Assembly (NCBI GenBank): GCA_040954595.2
Contig: CM082593.2
Coordinates: 9,548,001 to 9,612,000 of the forward strand
Length of the DNA: 64,000 bases
Source of the DNA: Balanoglossus misakiensis
Taxonomy: Eukaryota > Hemichordata
Direction: 5' to 3'
Under the pieces are notes generated by a model. The model was not told the DNA's origin and did no database searches. It saw only the letters and a program-made list of their open reading frames with translations. This document shows positions 22,232-34,409 of this stretch, piece by piece. Position 1 is the stretch's first letter, and the number at the start of each line of letters is the position of its first letter. The translations under genes and the position numbers were made by a program.

Positions 22232-25200
22232 TGTAACGATGACATTGAATCTGATTCTTTGCATCAGGGTAAATGGCGTAGCAAGCTTTATGATGCATCA
22301 GGGTAGATAGTGATGCAAACACTTCACTTTGTCATGGGTATTAAATGCATATGGGGATTTCAGGTTGTTGAAAAATCTGTGGGTTAATACGTGTCCAAAA
22401 GCACTGTACTTTGACATTGCTAATGCAACGATGACATTGAATCTGATTCTTTGCATCAGGGTAAATGGCGTAGCAAGCTTTATGACGCATCAGGGTAGAT
22501 AGTGATGCAAACACTTCACTTTGACATGGGTATAAAATGCCTACAGGGGGATTTAAAGTTGTCTGTAAATCCCTGGGTTAATACGTGTCCAAAAACACTG
22601 TACTTTGACATTGCTAATGCAGCGATGACATTGAATCTGATTCTTTGCATCAGGGTAAATGGGGAAGCAAGGTTGATGATGCATCAGGGTAGATAGTGAT
22701 GCAAGCTCTGCACTTTGACATGTGTATAAAATGCCTACAGGGGGATTTAAAGTTGTCTGTAAATCCCTGGGTTAATACGTGGCTGAAAGCACTGTACTTT
22801 GACATTGCATATGCAATGGTGACATTGAATGGGATTCTTTGCATTAGGGCAAATGGCGAAGCAAGCTCAATGATGCATCAGAGTAGATGGTGATGCAAAC
22901 TCTGCACTTTCACATGGGTATTTAATGTTAAATGTAAATCCATAGGTTAATACGTGGCCAAAAGCACTCTAATTTGACATTGCTAATGGAACGATGACAT
23001 TGAATCTGATTCTTTGCATCAGGGCAAACGGCGAAGCAAGGTTGATGATGCATCAGGGTAGATAGTGATGCAATCACTTCACTTTGACATTGGTATTAAA
23101 TGCATATGGGGATTTCAAGTTGATGATAAATCCCTGGGTTAATACGTGTCCAAAAGCACTGTACTTTGACATTGCTAATGCAACGATGACATTGAATCTG
23201 ATTCTTTGCATCAGGGTAAATGGCGTAGCAAGCTTTATGATGCATCAGGGTAGATAGTGATGCAAACACTTCACTTTGTCATGGGTATTAAATGCATATG
23301 GGGATTTCAGGTTGTTGAAAAATCTGTGGGTTAATACGTGTCCAAAAGCACTGTACTTTGACATTGCTAATGCAACGATGACATTGAATCTCATTCTTTG
23401 CATCAGGGTAAATGGCGTAGCAAGCTTTATGACGCATCAGGGTAGATAGTGATGCAAACACTTCACTTTGACATGGGTATAAAAAGCCTACAGGGGGATT
23501 TAAAGTTGTCTGTAAATCCCTGGGTTAATACGTGTCCAAAAACACTGTACTTTGACATTGCTAATGCAGCGATGACATTGAATCTGATTCTTTGCATCAG
23601 GGTAAATGGCGAAGCAAGGTTGATTATGCATCAGGGTAGATAGTGATGCAAGCTCTGCACTTTGACATGGGTATAAAATGCCTACAGGGGGATTTAAAGT
23701 TGTCTGTAAATCCCTTGGTTAATACGTGGCTGAAAGCACTGTACTTTGACATTGCATATGCAATGGTGACATTGAATGGGATTCTTTGCATTAGGGCAAA
23801 TGGCGAAGCAAGCTCAATGATGCATCAGAGTAGATGGTGATGCAAACTCTGCACTTTCACATGGGTATTTAATGTTAAATGTAAATCCATAGGTTAATAC
23901 GTGGCCAAAAGCACTCTAATTTGACATTGCTAATGCAACGATGACATTGAATCTGATTCTTTGCATCTGGGCAAATGGCGAAGCAAGGTTGATGATGCAT
24001 CAGGGTAGATAGTGATGCAATCACTTCACTTTGACATGGGTATTAAATGCATATGGGGATTTCAAGTTGATGATAAATCCCTGGGTTAATACGTGTCCAA
24101 AAGCACTGTACTTTGACATTGCTAATGTAACGATGACATTGAATCTGATTCTTTGCATCAGGGTAAATGGCGTAGCAAGCTTTATGATGCATCAGGGTAG
24201 ATAGTGATGCAAACACTTCACTTTGACATGGGTATTAAATGCATATGGGGATTTCAGGTTGTTGAAAAATCTGTGGGTTAATACGTGTCGAAAAGCACTG
24301 TACTTTGACATTGCTAATGCAATGATGACATTGAATCTGATTCTTTGCATCAGGGTAAATGGCGTAGCAAGCTTTATGATGCATCAGGGTAGATAGTGTT
24401 GCAAACACTTCACTTTGACATGGGTATAAAATGCCTACAGGGGGATTTAAAGTTGTCTGTAAATCCCTGGGTTAATACGTGTCCAAAAGCACTGTACTTT
24501 GACATTGCTAATGCAACGATGACATTGAATCTGATTCTTTGCATCAGGGTAAATGGCGAAGCAAGGTTCATTATGCATCAGGGTAGATAGTGATGCAAGC
24601 TCTGCACTTTGACATGGTTATAAAATGCCTACAGGGGGATTTAAAGTTGTCTGTAAATCCCTGGGTTAATACGTGGCGGAAAGCACTGTACTTTGACATT
24701 GCATATGCAATGGTGACATTGAATGGGATTCTTTGCATTAGGGCAAATGGCGAAGCAAGCTCAATGATGCATCAGAGTAGATGGTGATGCAAACTCTGCA
24801 CTTTCACATGGGTATTTAATGTTAAATGTAAATCCATAGGTTAATACGTGGCCAAAAGCACTCTAATTTGACATTGCTAATGGAACGATGACATTGAATC
24901 TGATTCTTTGCATCAGGGCAAATGGCGAAGCAAGGTTGATGATGCATCAGAGTAGATGGTGATGCAAACTCTGCACTTTCACATGGGTATTTAATGTTAA
25001 ATGTAAATCCATAGGTTAATACGTGGCCAAAAGCACTCTAATTTGACATTGCTAATGGAACGATGACATTGAATCTGATTCTTTGCATCAGGGCAAACGG
25101 CGAAGCAAGGTTGATGATGCATCAGGGTAGATAGTGATGCAATCACTTCACTTTGACATTGGTATTAAATGCATATGGGGATTTCAAGTTGATGATAAAT

Positions 25201-28200
25201 CCCTGGGTTAATACGTGTCCAAAAGCACTGTACTTTGACATTGCTAATGCAACAATGACATTGAATCTGATTCTTTGCATCAGGGTAAATGGCGTAGCAA
25301 GCTTTATGATGCATCAGGGTAGATAGTGATGCAAACACTTCACTTTGTCATGGGTATTAAATGCATATGGGGATTTCAGGTTGTTGAAAAATCTGTGGGT
25401 TAATACGTGTCCAAAAGCACTGTACTTTGACATTGCTAATGCAACGATGACATTGAATCTCATTCTTTGCATCAGGGTAAATGGCGTAGCAAGCTTTATG
25501 ACGCATCAGGGTAGATAGTGATGCAAACACTTCACTTTGACATGGGTATAAAAAGCCTACAGGGGGATTTAAAGTTGTCTGTAAATCCCTGGGTTAATAC
25601 GTGTCCAAAAACACTGTACTTTGACATTGCTAATGCAGCGATGACATTGAATCTGATTCTTTGCATCAGGGTAAATGGCGAAGCAAGGTTGATTATGCAT
25701 CAGGGTAGATAGTGATGCAAGCTCTGCACTTTGACATGGGTATAAAATGCCTACAGGGGGATTTAAAGTTGTCTGTAAATCCCTTGGTTAATACGTGGCT
25801 GAAAGCACTGTACTTTGACATTGCATATGCAATGGTGACATTGAATGGGATTCTTTGCATTAGGGCAAATGGCGAAGCAAGCTCAATGATGCATCAGAGT
25901 AGATGGTGATGCAAACTCTGCACTTTCACATGGGTATTTAATGTTAAATGTAAATCCATAGGTTAATACGTGGCCAAAAGCACTCTAATTTGACATTGCT
26001 AATGCAACGATGACATTGAATCTGATTCTTTGCATCTGGGCAAATGGCGAAGCAAGGTTGATGATGCATCAGGGTAGATAGTGATGCAATCACTTCACTT
26101 TGACATGGGTATTAAATGCATATGGGGATTTCAAGTTGATGATAAATCCCTGGGTTAATACGTGTCCAAAAGCACTGTACTTTGACATTGCTAATGTAAC
26201 GATGACATTGAATCTGATTCTTTGCATCAGGGTAAATGGCGTAGCAAGCTTTATGATGCATCAGGGTAGATAGTGATGCAAACACTTCACTTTGACATGG
26301 GTATTAAATGCATATGGGGATTTCAGGTTGTTGAAAAATCTGTGGGTTAATACGTGTCGAAAAGCACTGTACTTTGACATTGCTAATGCAATGATGACAT
26401 TGAATCTGATTCTTTGCATCAGGGTAAATGGCGTAGCAAGCTTTATGATGCATCAGGGTAGATAGTGTTGCAAACACTTCACTTTGACATGGGTATAAAA
26501 TGCCTACAGGGGGATTTAAAGTTGTCTGTAAATCCCTGGGTTAATACGTGTCCAAAAGCACTGTACTTTGACATTGCTAATGCAACGATGACATTGAATC
26601 TGATTCTTTGCATCAGGGTAAATGGCGAAGCAAGGTTCATTATGCATCAGGGTAGATAGTGATGCAAGCTCTTCACTTTGACATGGTTATAAAATGCCTA
26701 CAGGGGGATTTAAAGTTGTCTGTAAATCCCTGGGTTAATACGTGGCGGAAAGCACTGTACTTTGACATTGCATATGCAATGGTGACATTGAATGGGATTC
26801 TTTGCATTAGGGCAAATGGCGAAGCAAGCTCAATGATGCATCAGAGTAGATGGTGATGCAAACTCTGCACTTTCACATGGGTATTTAATGTTAAATGTAA
26901 ATCCATAGGTTAATACGTGGCCAAAAGCACTCTAATTTGACATTGCTAATGGAACGATGACATTGAATCTGATTCTTTGCATCAGGGCAAATGGCGAAGC
27001 AAGGTTGATGATGCATCAGGGTAGATAGTGATGCAATCACTTCACTTTGACATGGGTATTAAATGCATATGGGGATTTCAAGTTGATGATAAATCCCTGG
27101 GTTAATACGTGTCCAAAAGCACTGTACTTTGACATTGCTAATGTAACGATGACATTGAATATGATTCTTTGCATCAGGGTAAATGGCCTAGCAAGCTTTA
27201 TGATGCATCAGGGTAGATAGTGATGCAAACACTTCACTTTGACATGGGTATTAAATGCATATGGGGATTTCAGGTTGTTGAAAAATCTGTGGGTTAATAC
27301 GTGTCGAAAAGCACTGTACTTTGACATTGCTAATGCAATGATGACATTGAATCTGATTCTTTGCATCAGGGTAAATGGCGAAGCAAGGTTGATGATGCAT
27401 CAGGGTAGATAGTGATGCAAGCTCTGCACTTTGACATGGGTATAAAATGCCTACTGGGGGATTTAAAGTTGTCTGTAAATCCCTGGGTTGATACGTGGCG
27501 GAAAGCACTGTACTTGGACATTGCATATGCAATGGTGACATTGAATGGGATTCTTTGCATTAGGGCAAATGGCGTAGCAAGCTTTATGATGCATCAGGGT
27601 AGATAGTGATGCAAACACTTCACTTTGACATGGGTGTAAAATGCCTACAGGGGGATTTAAAGTTGTCTGTAAATCCCTGGGTTAATACGTGTCCAAAAGC
27701 ACTGTACTTTGACATTGCTAATGCAACGATGACATTGAATCTGATTCTTTGCATCAGGGTAAATGGCGAAGCAAGGTTGATGATGCATCAGGGTAGATAG
27801 TGATGCAAGCTCTGCACTTTGACATGGGTATAAAATGTCTACTGGGGGATTTAAAGTTGTCTGTAAATCCCTGGGTTAATACGTGGCGGAAAGCACTGTA
27901 CTTGGACATTGCATATGCAATGGTGACATTGAATGGGATTCTTTGCATTAGGGCAAATGGCGAAGCAAGCTCAATGATGCATCAGAGTAGATGGTGATGC
28001 AAACTCTGCACTTTCACATGGGTATTTAATGTTAAATGTAAATCCATAGGTTAATACGTGGCCAAAAGCACTCTAATTTGACATTGCTAATGCAACGATG
28101 ACATTGAATCTGATTCTTTGCATCAGGGCAAATGGCGAATCAAGGTTGATGATGCATCAGGGTAGATAGTGATGCAATCGCTTCAATTTGACATGGGTAT

Positions 28201-31200
28201 TAAATGCATATGGGGATTTCAAGTTGATGATAAATCCCTGGGTTAATACGTGTCCAAAAGCACTGTACTTTGACATTGCTAATGTAACGATGACATTGAA
28301 TCTGATTCTTTGCATCAGGGTAAATGGCGTAGCAAGCTTTATGATGCATCAGGGTAGATAGTGATGCAAACACTTCACTTTGACATGGGTATTAAATGCA
28401 TATGGGGATTTCAGGTTGTTGAAAAATCTGTGGGTTAATTCGTGTCGAAAAGCACTGTACTTTGACATTGCTAATGCAATGATGACATTGAATCTGATTC
28501 TTTGCATCAGGGTAAATGGCGTAGCAAGCTTTATGATGCATCAGGGTAGATAGTGATGCAAACACTTCACTTTGACATGGGTATTAAATGCGTATGGGGA
28601 TTTCAGGTTGTTGAAAAATCTGTGGGTTAATACGTGTCGAAAAGCACTGTACTTTGACATTGCTAATGCAATGATGACATTGAATCTGATTCTTTGCATC
28701 AGGGTAAATGGCGTAGCAAGCTTTATGATGCATCAGGGTAGATAGTGATGCAAACACTTCACTTTGACATGGGTATTAAATGCATATGGGGATTTCAGGT
28801 TGTTGAAAAATCTGTGGGTTAATACGTGTCGAAAAGCACTGTACTTTGACATTGCTAATGCAATGATGACATTGAATATGATTCTTTGCATCAGGGTAAA
28901 TGGCGTAGCAAGCTTTATGATGCATCAGGGTAGATAGTGTTGCAAACACTTCACTTTGACATGGGTATAAAATGCCTACAGGGGGATTTAAAGTTGTCTG
29001 TAAATCCCTGGGTTAATACGTGTCCAAAAGCACTGTACTTTGACATTGCTAATGCAACGATGACATTGAATCTGATTCTTTGCATCAGGGTAAATGGCGA
29101 AGCAAGGTTGATTATGCATCAGGGTAGATAGTGATGCAAGCTCTGCACTTTGACATGGGTTTAAAATGCCTACAGGGGGATTTAAAGTTGTCTGTAAATC
29201 CCTGGGTTAATACGTGGCGGAAAGCACTGTACTTTGACATTGCATATGCAATGGTGGCATTGAATGGGATTCTTTGCATTAGGGCAAATGGCGAAGCAAG
29301 CTCAATGATGCATCAGAGTAGATGGTGATGCAAACTCTGCACTTTCACATGGGTATTTAATGTTAAATGTAAATCCATAGGTTAATACGTGGCCAAAAGC
29401 ACTCTAATTTGACATTGCTAATGGAACGATGACATTGAATCTGATTCTTTGCATCAGGGCAAATGGCGAAGCAAGGTTGATGATGCATCAGGGTAGATAG
29501 TGATGCAATCACTTCACTTTGACATTGGTATTAAATGCATATGGGGATTTCAAATTGATGATAAATCCCTGGGTTAATACGTGTCCAAAAGCACTGTACT
29601 TTGACATTGCTAATGCAACGATGACATTGAATCTGATTCTTTGCATCAGGGTAAATGGCGTAGCAAGCTTTATGATGCATCAGGGTAGATAGTGATGCAA
29701 ACACTTCACTTTGACATGGGTATTAAATGCATATGGGGATTTCAGGTTGTTGAAAAATCTGTGGGTTAATACGTGTCCAAAAGCACTGTACTTTGACATT
29801 GCTAATGCAACGATGACATTGAATCTGATTCTTTGCATCTGGGCAAATGGCGAAGCAAGGTTGATGATGCATCAGGGTAGATAGTGATGCAATCACTTCA
29901 CTTTGACATGGGTATTAAATGCAAATGGGGATTTCAGGTTGTTGAAAAATCTGTGGGTTAATACGTGTCCAAAAGCACTGTACTTTGACATTGCTAATGC
30001 AACGATGACATTGAATCTGATTCTTTGCATCAGGGTAAATGGCGTAGCAAGCTATATGACGCATCAGGGTAGATAGTGATGCAAACACTTCACTTTGACA
30101 TGGGTATAAAATGCCTACAGGGGGATTTAAAGTTGTCTGTAAATCCCTGGGTTAATACGTGTCCAAAAGCACTGTACTTTGACATTGCTAATGCAGCGAT
30201 GACATTGAATCTGATTCTTTGCATCAGGGTAAATGGCGAAGCAAGGTTGATGATGCATCAGGGTAGATAGTGATGCAAGCTCTGCACTTTGACATGGGTA
30301 TAAAATGCCTACAGGGGGATTTAAAGTTGTCTGTAAATCCCTGGGTTAATACGTGGCTGAAAGCACTGTACTTTGACATTGCATATGCAATGGTGACATT
30401 GAATGGGATTCTTTGCATTAGGGCAAATGGCGAAGCAAGCTCAATGATGCATCAGAGTAGATGGTGATGCAAACTCTGCACTTTGACATGGGTATTAAAT
30501 GCATATGGGGATTTCAGGTTGTTGAAAAATCTGTGGGTTAATACGTGTCCAAAAGCATTGTACTTTGACATTGCTAATGCAATGATGACATTGAATCTGA
30601 TTCTTTGCATCAGGGTAAATGGCGAAGCAAGGTTGATGATGCATCAGGGTAGATAGTGATGCAATCACTTCACTTTGACATGGGTATTAAATGAATATGG
30701 GGATTTCAAGTTGATGATAAATCCCTGGGTTAATACGTGTCCAAAAGCACTGTACTTTGACATTGCTAATGTAACGATGACATTGAATCTGATTCTTTGC
30801 ATCAGGGCAAATGGCGAAGCAAGGTTGATGATGCATCAGGATAGATAGTGATGCAATCACTTCACTTTGACATGGGTATTAAATGCATATGGGGATTTCA
30901 AGTTGATGATAAATCCCTGGGTTAATACGTGTCCAAAAGCACTGTACTTTGACATTGCTAATGTAACGATGACATTGAATCTGATTCTTTGCATCAGGGT
31001 AAATGGCGTAGCAAGCTTTATGATGCATCAGGGTAGATAGTGATGCAAGCTCTGCACTTTGACATGGGTATAAAATGCCTACAGGGGGATTTAAAGGTGA
31101 CTGTAAATCCCTGGGTTAATACGTGGCGGAAAGCACTGTACTTTGACATTGCATATGCAATGGTGACATTGAATGGGATTCTTTGCATTAGGGCAAATGG

Positions 31201-32211
31201 CGAAGCAAGCTCAATGATGCATCAGAGTAGATGGTGATGCAAACTCTGCACTTTCACATGGGTATTTAATGTTAAATGTAAATCCATAGGTTAATACTTG
31301 GCCAAAAGCACTCTAATTTGACATTGCTAATGCAACGATGACATTGAATCTGATTCTTTGCATCAGGGCAAATGGCGAAGCAAGCTTTATGATGCATCAG
31401 GGTAGATGGTGATGCAAACACTTCACTTTGACATGGGTATTAAATGCATATGGGGATTTCAAGTTGTTGAAAAATCCGTAGGTTAATACGTGGCGGAAAG
31501 CACTGTACTTTGACATTGCTAATGCAATGGTGCCATTGAATGTGATTCTTTGCATTAGGGCAAATGGCGAAGCAAGCTTTATGATGCATCAGAGTAGATG
31601 GTGATGCAAGCTCTGCACTTTGACATAGGTTTTCAATGCATATGCATGGGTATTTAAAATTGACTGTAAATCCCTGGGTTAATACATGGCCAAAAGCACT
31701 GTAATTGCTAATGCAACAGTGATTTTAATTCTGATCTTTTGCATCAGGGTAAAAGGCGAAGCAAGCTTGATGATGCATCTGGGAAGATGGTGTTTCAAGC
31801 CCTTCACTTTGACATTGGAATATAATGCATAAGTGGATTTAAAGTTGATTGTAAATGCCCAGTTTAATACGTGTCCAAAAGCACTGTACTTTGACATTGC
31901 TAATGCAACGATGACATTGAATCTGATTCTTTGCATCAGGGTAAATGGCGAAGCAAGCTTGATGATGCATCAGGGTAGATAGTGATGCAATCACTACACT
32001 TTGACATGGGTATTAAATGCATATGGGGATTTCAAGCTGATGATAAATCCCTGGGTTAATACGTGTCCAAAAGCACTGTAATTTGACATTGCTAATGCAA
32101 TGGTGACATTGGATGTGATTCTTTGCATTAGGGCAAATGGCGAAGCAAGCTCAATGATGCATCAGAGTAGATGGTGATGCAAACTCTGCACTTTCACATG
32201 GGTATTTAATG
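22232..32211. repeat. Tandem satellite array, right block
   Basis: The array resumes mid-monomer and keeps the 947-bp higher-order phase (22,502, 23,449 and 24,396 are equivalent positions). A second local duplication with 2,069-bp spacing is visible (23,449/25,518 and 24,396/26,465). From about 31,240 onward the monomers become markedly divergent: CATAGGTTTTCAATGCATATGCATGGG near 31,625, with indels and substitutions throughout. This is typical of an array edge. The block ends at the TTAA target site of the palindromic transposon. Confidence 0.95.
23000..27030. repeat. Two tandem copies of a 2,069-bp satellite block
   Basis: Equivalent variant monomers lie exactly 2,069 bp apart: 23,449/25,518, 23,643/25,712, 24,396/26,465 and 24,590/26,659. 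Shared private variants include a CTCATTCTTTG monomer, CCCTTGGTTAA and a GTGTTGCAAAC monomer. The junction near 24,960 joins a type-3 monomer to another type-3 monomer, as expected from an out-of-register exchange. Confidence 0.75.
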
Positions 32212-32215
32212 TTAA

Positions 32216-32854
32216 AGTGAACCGACACCTTCCTTGTAGAGAGATTCTAATAAAATCTTTGTGAAAAACATGAGTGATTTGCGTCGTTTTTATTCACTTT
32301 CACTTATCGCGCAGCAGCGTAGCGACGATCTCGATATGCAGCGTGACGTCACAAACTAGTCACCAGTAGCAGACGCCACCGTGCGCACGCTAACGTACAC
32401 AGACAGTTGACATGGGTGGCTGCCTCGCAAGTGGGAGCAAAAACAGAGTTGGCAAAAACACGGCGAAAGGTTTTATAAAAGTTCCCGACCCTTCAGGGAC
32501 AGTCAAAATGCAAATCGAGCTGGAAATTGGGTGTCAAACATTGGCATATTATTTCGGTGCTTATTGCTGAGACAGATGATACTTTTGCTTCGGAAATGTT
32601 CGTGTTCAACTAGGCCCTATATCGTGAAGCATATTGCAAAAAAAAACTACACAGCAAAAATTGTCGAAACAGCCGGGACTCCTGATTACCTTTGATCACC
32701 ATATGACGAAACCGATTTTTTGGCACTGTAAATCAAAACTCTGATCGGAAGAAAGTAGTGTGGCGGAAATAGGCCTACTAGTGAACACTGTGTTTGTCGC
32801 GTACCCAAGCTGTGAATGCATCGCAAAACCATTTCCAAAGACAAAAACGACCAC
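32216..32854. repeat. Left inverted arm of palindromic transposon
   Basis: The arm is complementary to 33,382-34,023 with scattered mismatches and small indels, for example one base missing in the THAP exon near 32,492. It begins AGTGAACC next to TTAA. Confidence 0.92.
32412..32570 (+). pseudogene. THAP-like exon, degraded copy in the left arm
   Basis: An ATG opens a frame reading MGGCLASGSKNRVGKNTAKG, then FIKVPDPS, after which it diverges and stops near 32,570. Compared with the right-arm copy, one base is missing just after the Pro-Asp-Pro motif, which shifts the frame and explains the early stop. Confidence 0.55.
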
Positions 32855-33064
32855 CTCTACCATCTGGAAGCACCACAGATGTACTCGAAACATGACAATC
32901 GGAGTTTCTGCCTCCCTTTGATCAACAAAGCCGCATCTTTGCACAGCTGTTGATCAACGTAAAGGATGGCAGACACGTGTGGTAGACATTTTCGCGAGAG
33001 TGTCAATAGGTTTACTTTCTATTCTTTTGGGAAATCACGAGGGTGCCTATTATGACATGGGTGA

Positions 33065-33442
33065 CTAAATGTCAAAAATTATCGCATGGCTTCGTGATAT
33101 GTCGTTCAAGTCTTTATCTAACGGCCTTGTCAAGAAATCTATTTCATGGCAGCACCGGCATTCCTTGACAGTAGAAATAACTTCGCATTTACCGCAGCGC
33201 AGCTACACCATGAGCGTGATGAAAGACGAAGCCGATCACTCTTCTCGATCGTCTTTGCTGTCTACACTTGCCTCTGTACTATTGGAATCAGTTTCACTTG
33301 AGTCGCCTACCATCTCATCGCTGCTGTATTCGGGTTCGTACAACAATCCGACGATATCTTCGTTTGAAAACTCCATATCGCGTGGTCGTTTTTGTCTTTG
33401 GAAATGGTTTTGCGATGCATTCACAGCTTGGGTACGCGACAA
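33065..33442 (-). pseudogene. Acidic linker and Cys-rich P2X7-type zinc domain fragment
   Basis: Downstream of the THAP exon on the same strand, an acidic stretch (MEFSNEDIVGLLYEPEYSSD, then a Ser/Asp/Glu-rich run) ends at 33,236. Just beyond, in two frames separated by an apparent 5-base duplication (GCTGC twice, about 33,192-33,201), come WCSC and then CGKCEVISTVKECRCCHEID. The spacing C-x-C-G-x-C followed by ECxCCxE is that of the zinc-coordinating domain found at the C-terminus of vertebrate P2X7 receptors and in many invertebrate proteins annotated as P2X7-like. No channel part is present. Two frameshifts and a final stop at 33,065 make this copy non-coding. The domain assignment is by eye. 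Confidence 0.55.
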
Positions 33443-34023
33443 AAACAGTGTTCACAAGTAGGACTATTTCCGCCACACTACTTTCTTCCGATCAGAGTTT
33501 TGATTTACAGTGCCAAAAATTCGGTTTCGTCATATGGTGATCAAAGGAAATCAGGAGCCCCGGCTGTTTCGAAAATTTTTGCTGTGTAGTTTTTTTTTTG
33601 CAATATGCTTCACGATATAGGGCCTAGTTGAACACGAACATTTCCGAAGCAAAAGTATCATCTGTCTCAGCAATAAGCACCGAAATAATATGCCAATGTT
33701 TGACACCCATTTTTCAGCTCGATTTGCATTTTGACTGTCCACCGAAGGGTCGGGAACTTTTATAAAACCTTTCGCCGTGTTTTTGCCAACTCTGTTTTTG
33801 CTCCCACTTGCGAGGCAGCCAGCCATGTCAACTGTCTATGTACGTTAGCGTGCGCACGGTGGCGTCTGCTACTGGTGACTAGTTTGTGACGTCACACTGC
33901 ATATCGAGATCGACGCTACGCTGCTGCGCGATAAGTGAAAGTGAATAAAAACGACGCAAATCACTCATGTTTTTCACAAAGATTTTATTAGGAATCTCTC
34001 TACAAGGAAGGTGTCGGTTCACT
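33382..34023. repeat. Right inverted arm of palindromic transposon
   Basis: The complement of the left arm, ending GGTTCACT next to TTAA. The THAP-like exon is in better condition in this arm. Confidence 0.92.
33551..33826 (-). pseudogene. THAP-like DNA-binding exon, right-arm copy
   Basis: A 91-residue frame starts MAGCLASGSKNRVGKNTAKG and continues through FIKVPDPS to NRAEKWVSNIG. This resembles the start of a THAP zinc finger: an N-terminal Cys cluster followed by GxKNRxGK, a KGFxxxP strand and an Arg/Trp helix. THAP domains bind transposon ends and occur in P-element and Kolobok transposases. The second Cys of the expected C-x3-G-C pair is Ser here, and the later C-x2-H pair is not seen in frame, so the finger is damaged. 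It opens a minus-strand gene that reads on into the centre of the element. Confidence 0.6.
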
Positions 34024-34409
34024 TTAAATGTAAATCCATAGGTTAATACTTGGCCAAAAGCACTCTAATTTGACATTGCTAATGCAACGATGACATTGAA
34101 TCTGATTCTTTGCATCAGGGCAAATGGCGAAGCAAGGTTTATGATGCATCAGGGTAGATAGTGATGCAATCACTTCACTTTGACATGGGTATTAAATGCA
34201 TATGTGGATTTCAAGTTGATTGTAAATGCCCAGTTTAATACGTGTCCAATTGCACTGTACTTCGACATTGCTAATGCAACGATGACATTGAATCTGATTC
34301 TTTGCATCAGGGCAAATTGCGAAGCAAGCTCAATGATGCATCAGAGTAGATGGTGATGCAAGCTCTGCACTTTGACATAGGTATTTAATGCATATGCATG
34401 GGTATTTAA
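34024..34409. repeat. Decayed satellite edge
   Basis: About two divergent monomers continue the array after the palindromic transposon and stop at the TTAA of the next element. Sequence beyond 35,208 is no longer recognisable satellite, so the array boundary lies here. Confidence 0.85.

Larger units (their letters stand above)
32216..34023. mobile_element. Palindromic TTAA-flanked DNA transposon, Kolobok-like, with THAP and zinc-domain fragments
   Basis: A 1,808-bp element with TTAA on both sides (32,212-32,215 and 34,024-34,027); removing it plus one TTAA restores the satellite. Inverted arms of about 640 bp (32,216-32,854 and 33,382-34,023) match almost throughout, starting AGTGAACCGACACC. 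The 527-bp centre is unique. Both arms hold the same THAP-like exon and the centre holds a Cys-rich zinc domain. TTAA duplication plus a THAP domain is the combination known for the Kolobok superfamily; piggyBac shares TTAA but not THAP. No transposase catalytic core is present, so the copy is non-autonomous. The structure suggests one end of a longer element was inverted and duplicated over the other. Confidence 0.85.

Noticed and set aside
13256-22236. A target-site duplication for the satellite-borne LINE
   Set aside because: The monomer adds up to exactly 192 bp without any duplicated bases; only one or two ambiguous bases could be shared.
652-31237. Dozens of 64-65-codon open frames on both strands in the satellite
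   Set aside because: They repeat with the monomer, start at GTG/TTG rather than a defined ATG, and overlap frames on the other strand. They follow from monomer sequence, not from coding selection.
1-32211. CENP-B-box-like motif in the satellite
   Set aside because: No match to the TTCG...A..CGGG pattern was noticed in the monomers, so centromere function is not claimed.
33065-33442. A true P2X7 receptor gene
   Set aside because: Only the Cys-rich C-terminal-type domain is present; no transmembrane or ATP-binding region exists and the sequence lies within a transposon.
33069-33589. Plus-strand frames in the palindromic transposon
   Set aside because: They are antisense to the THAP/zinc-domain gene and the arms, with no motif of their own.
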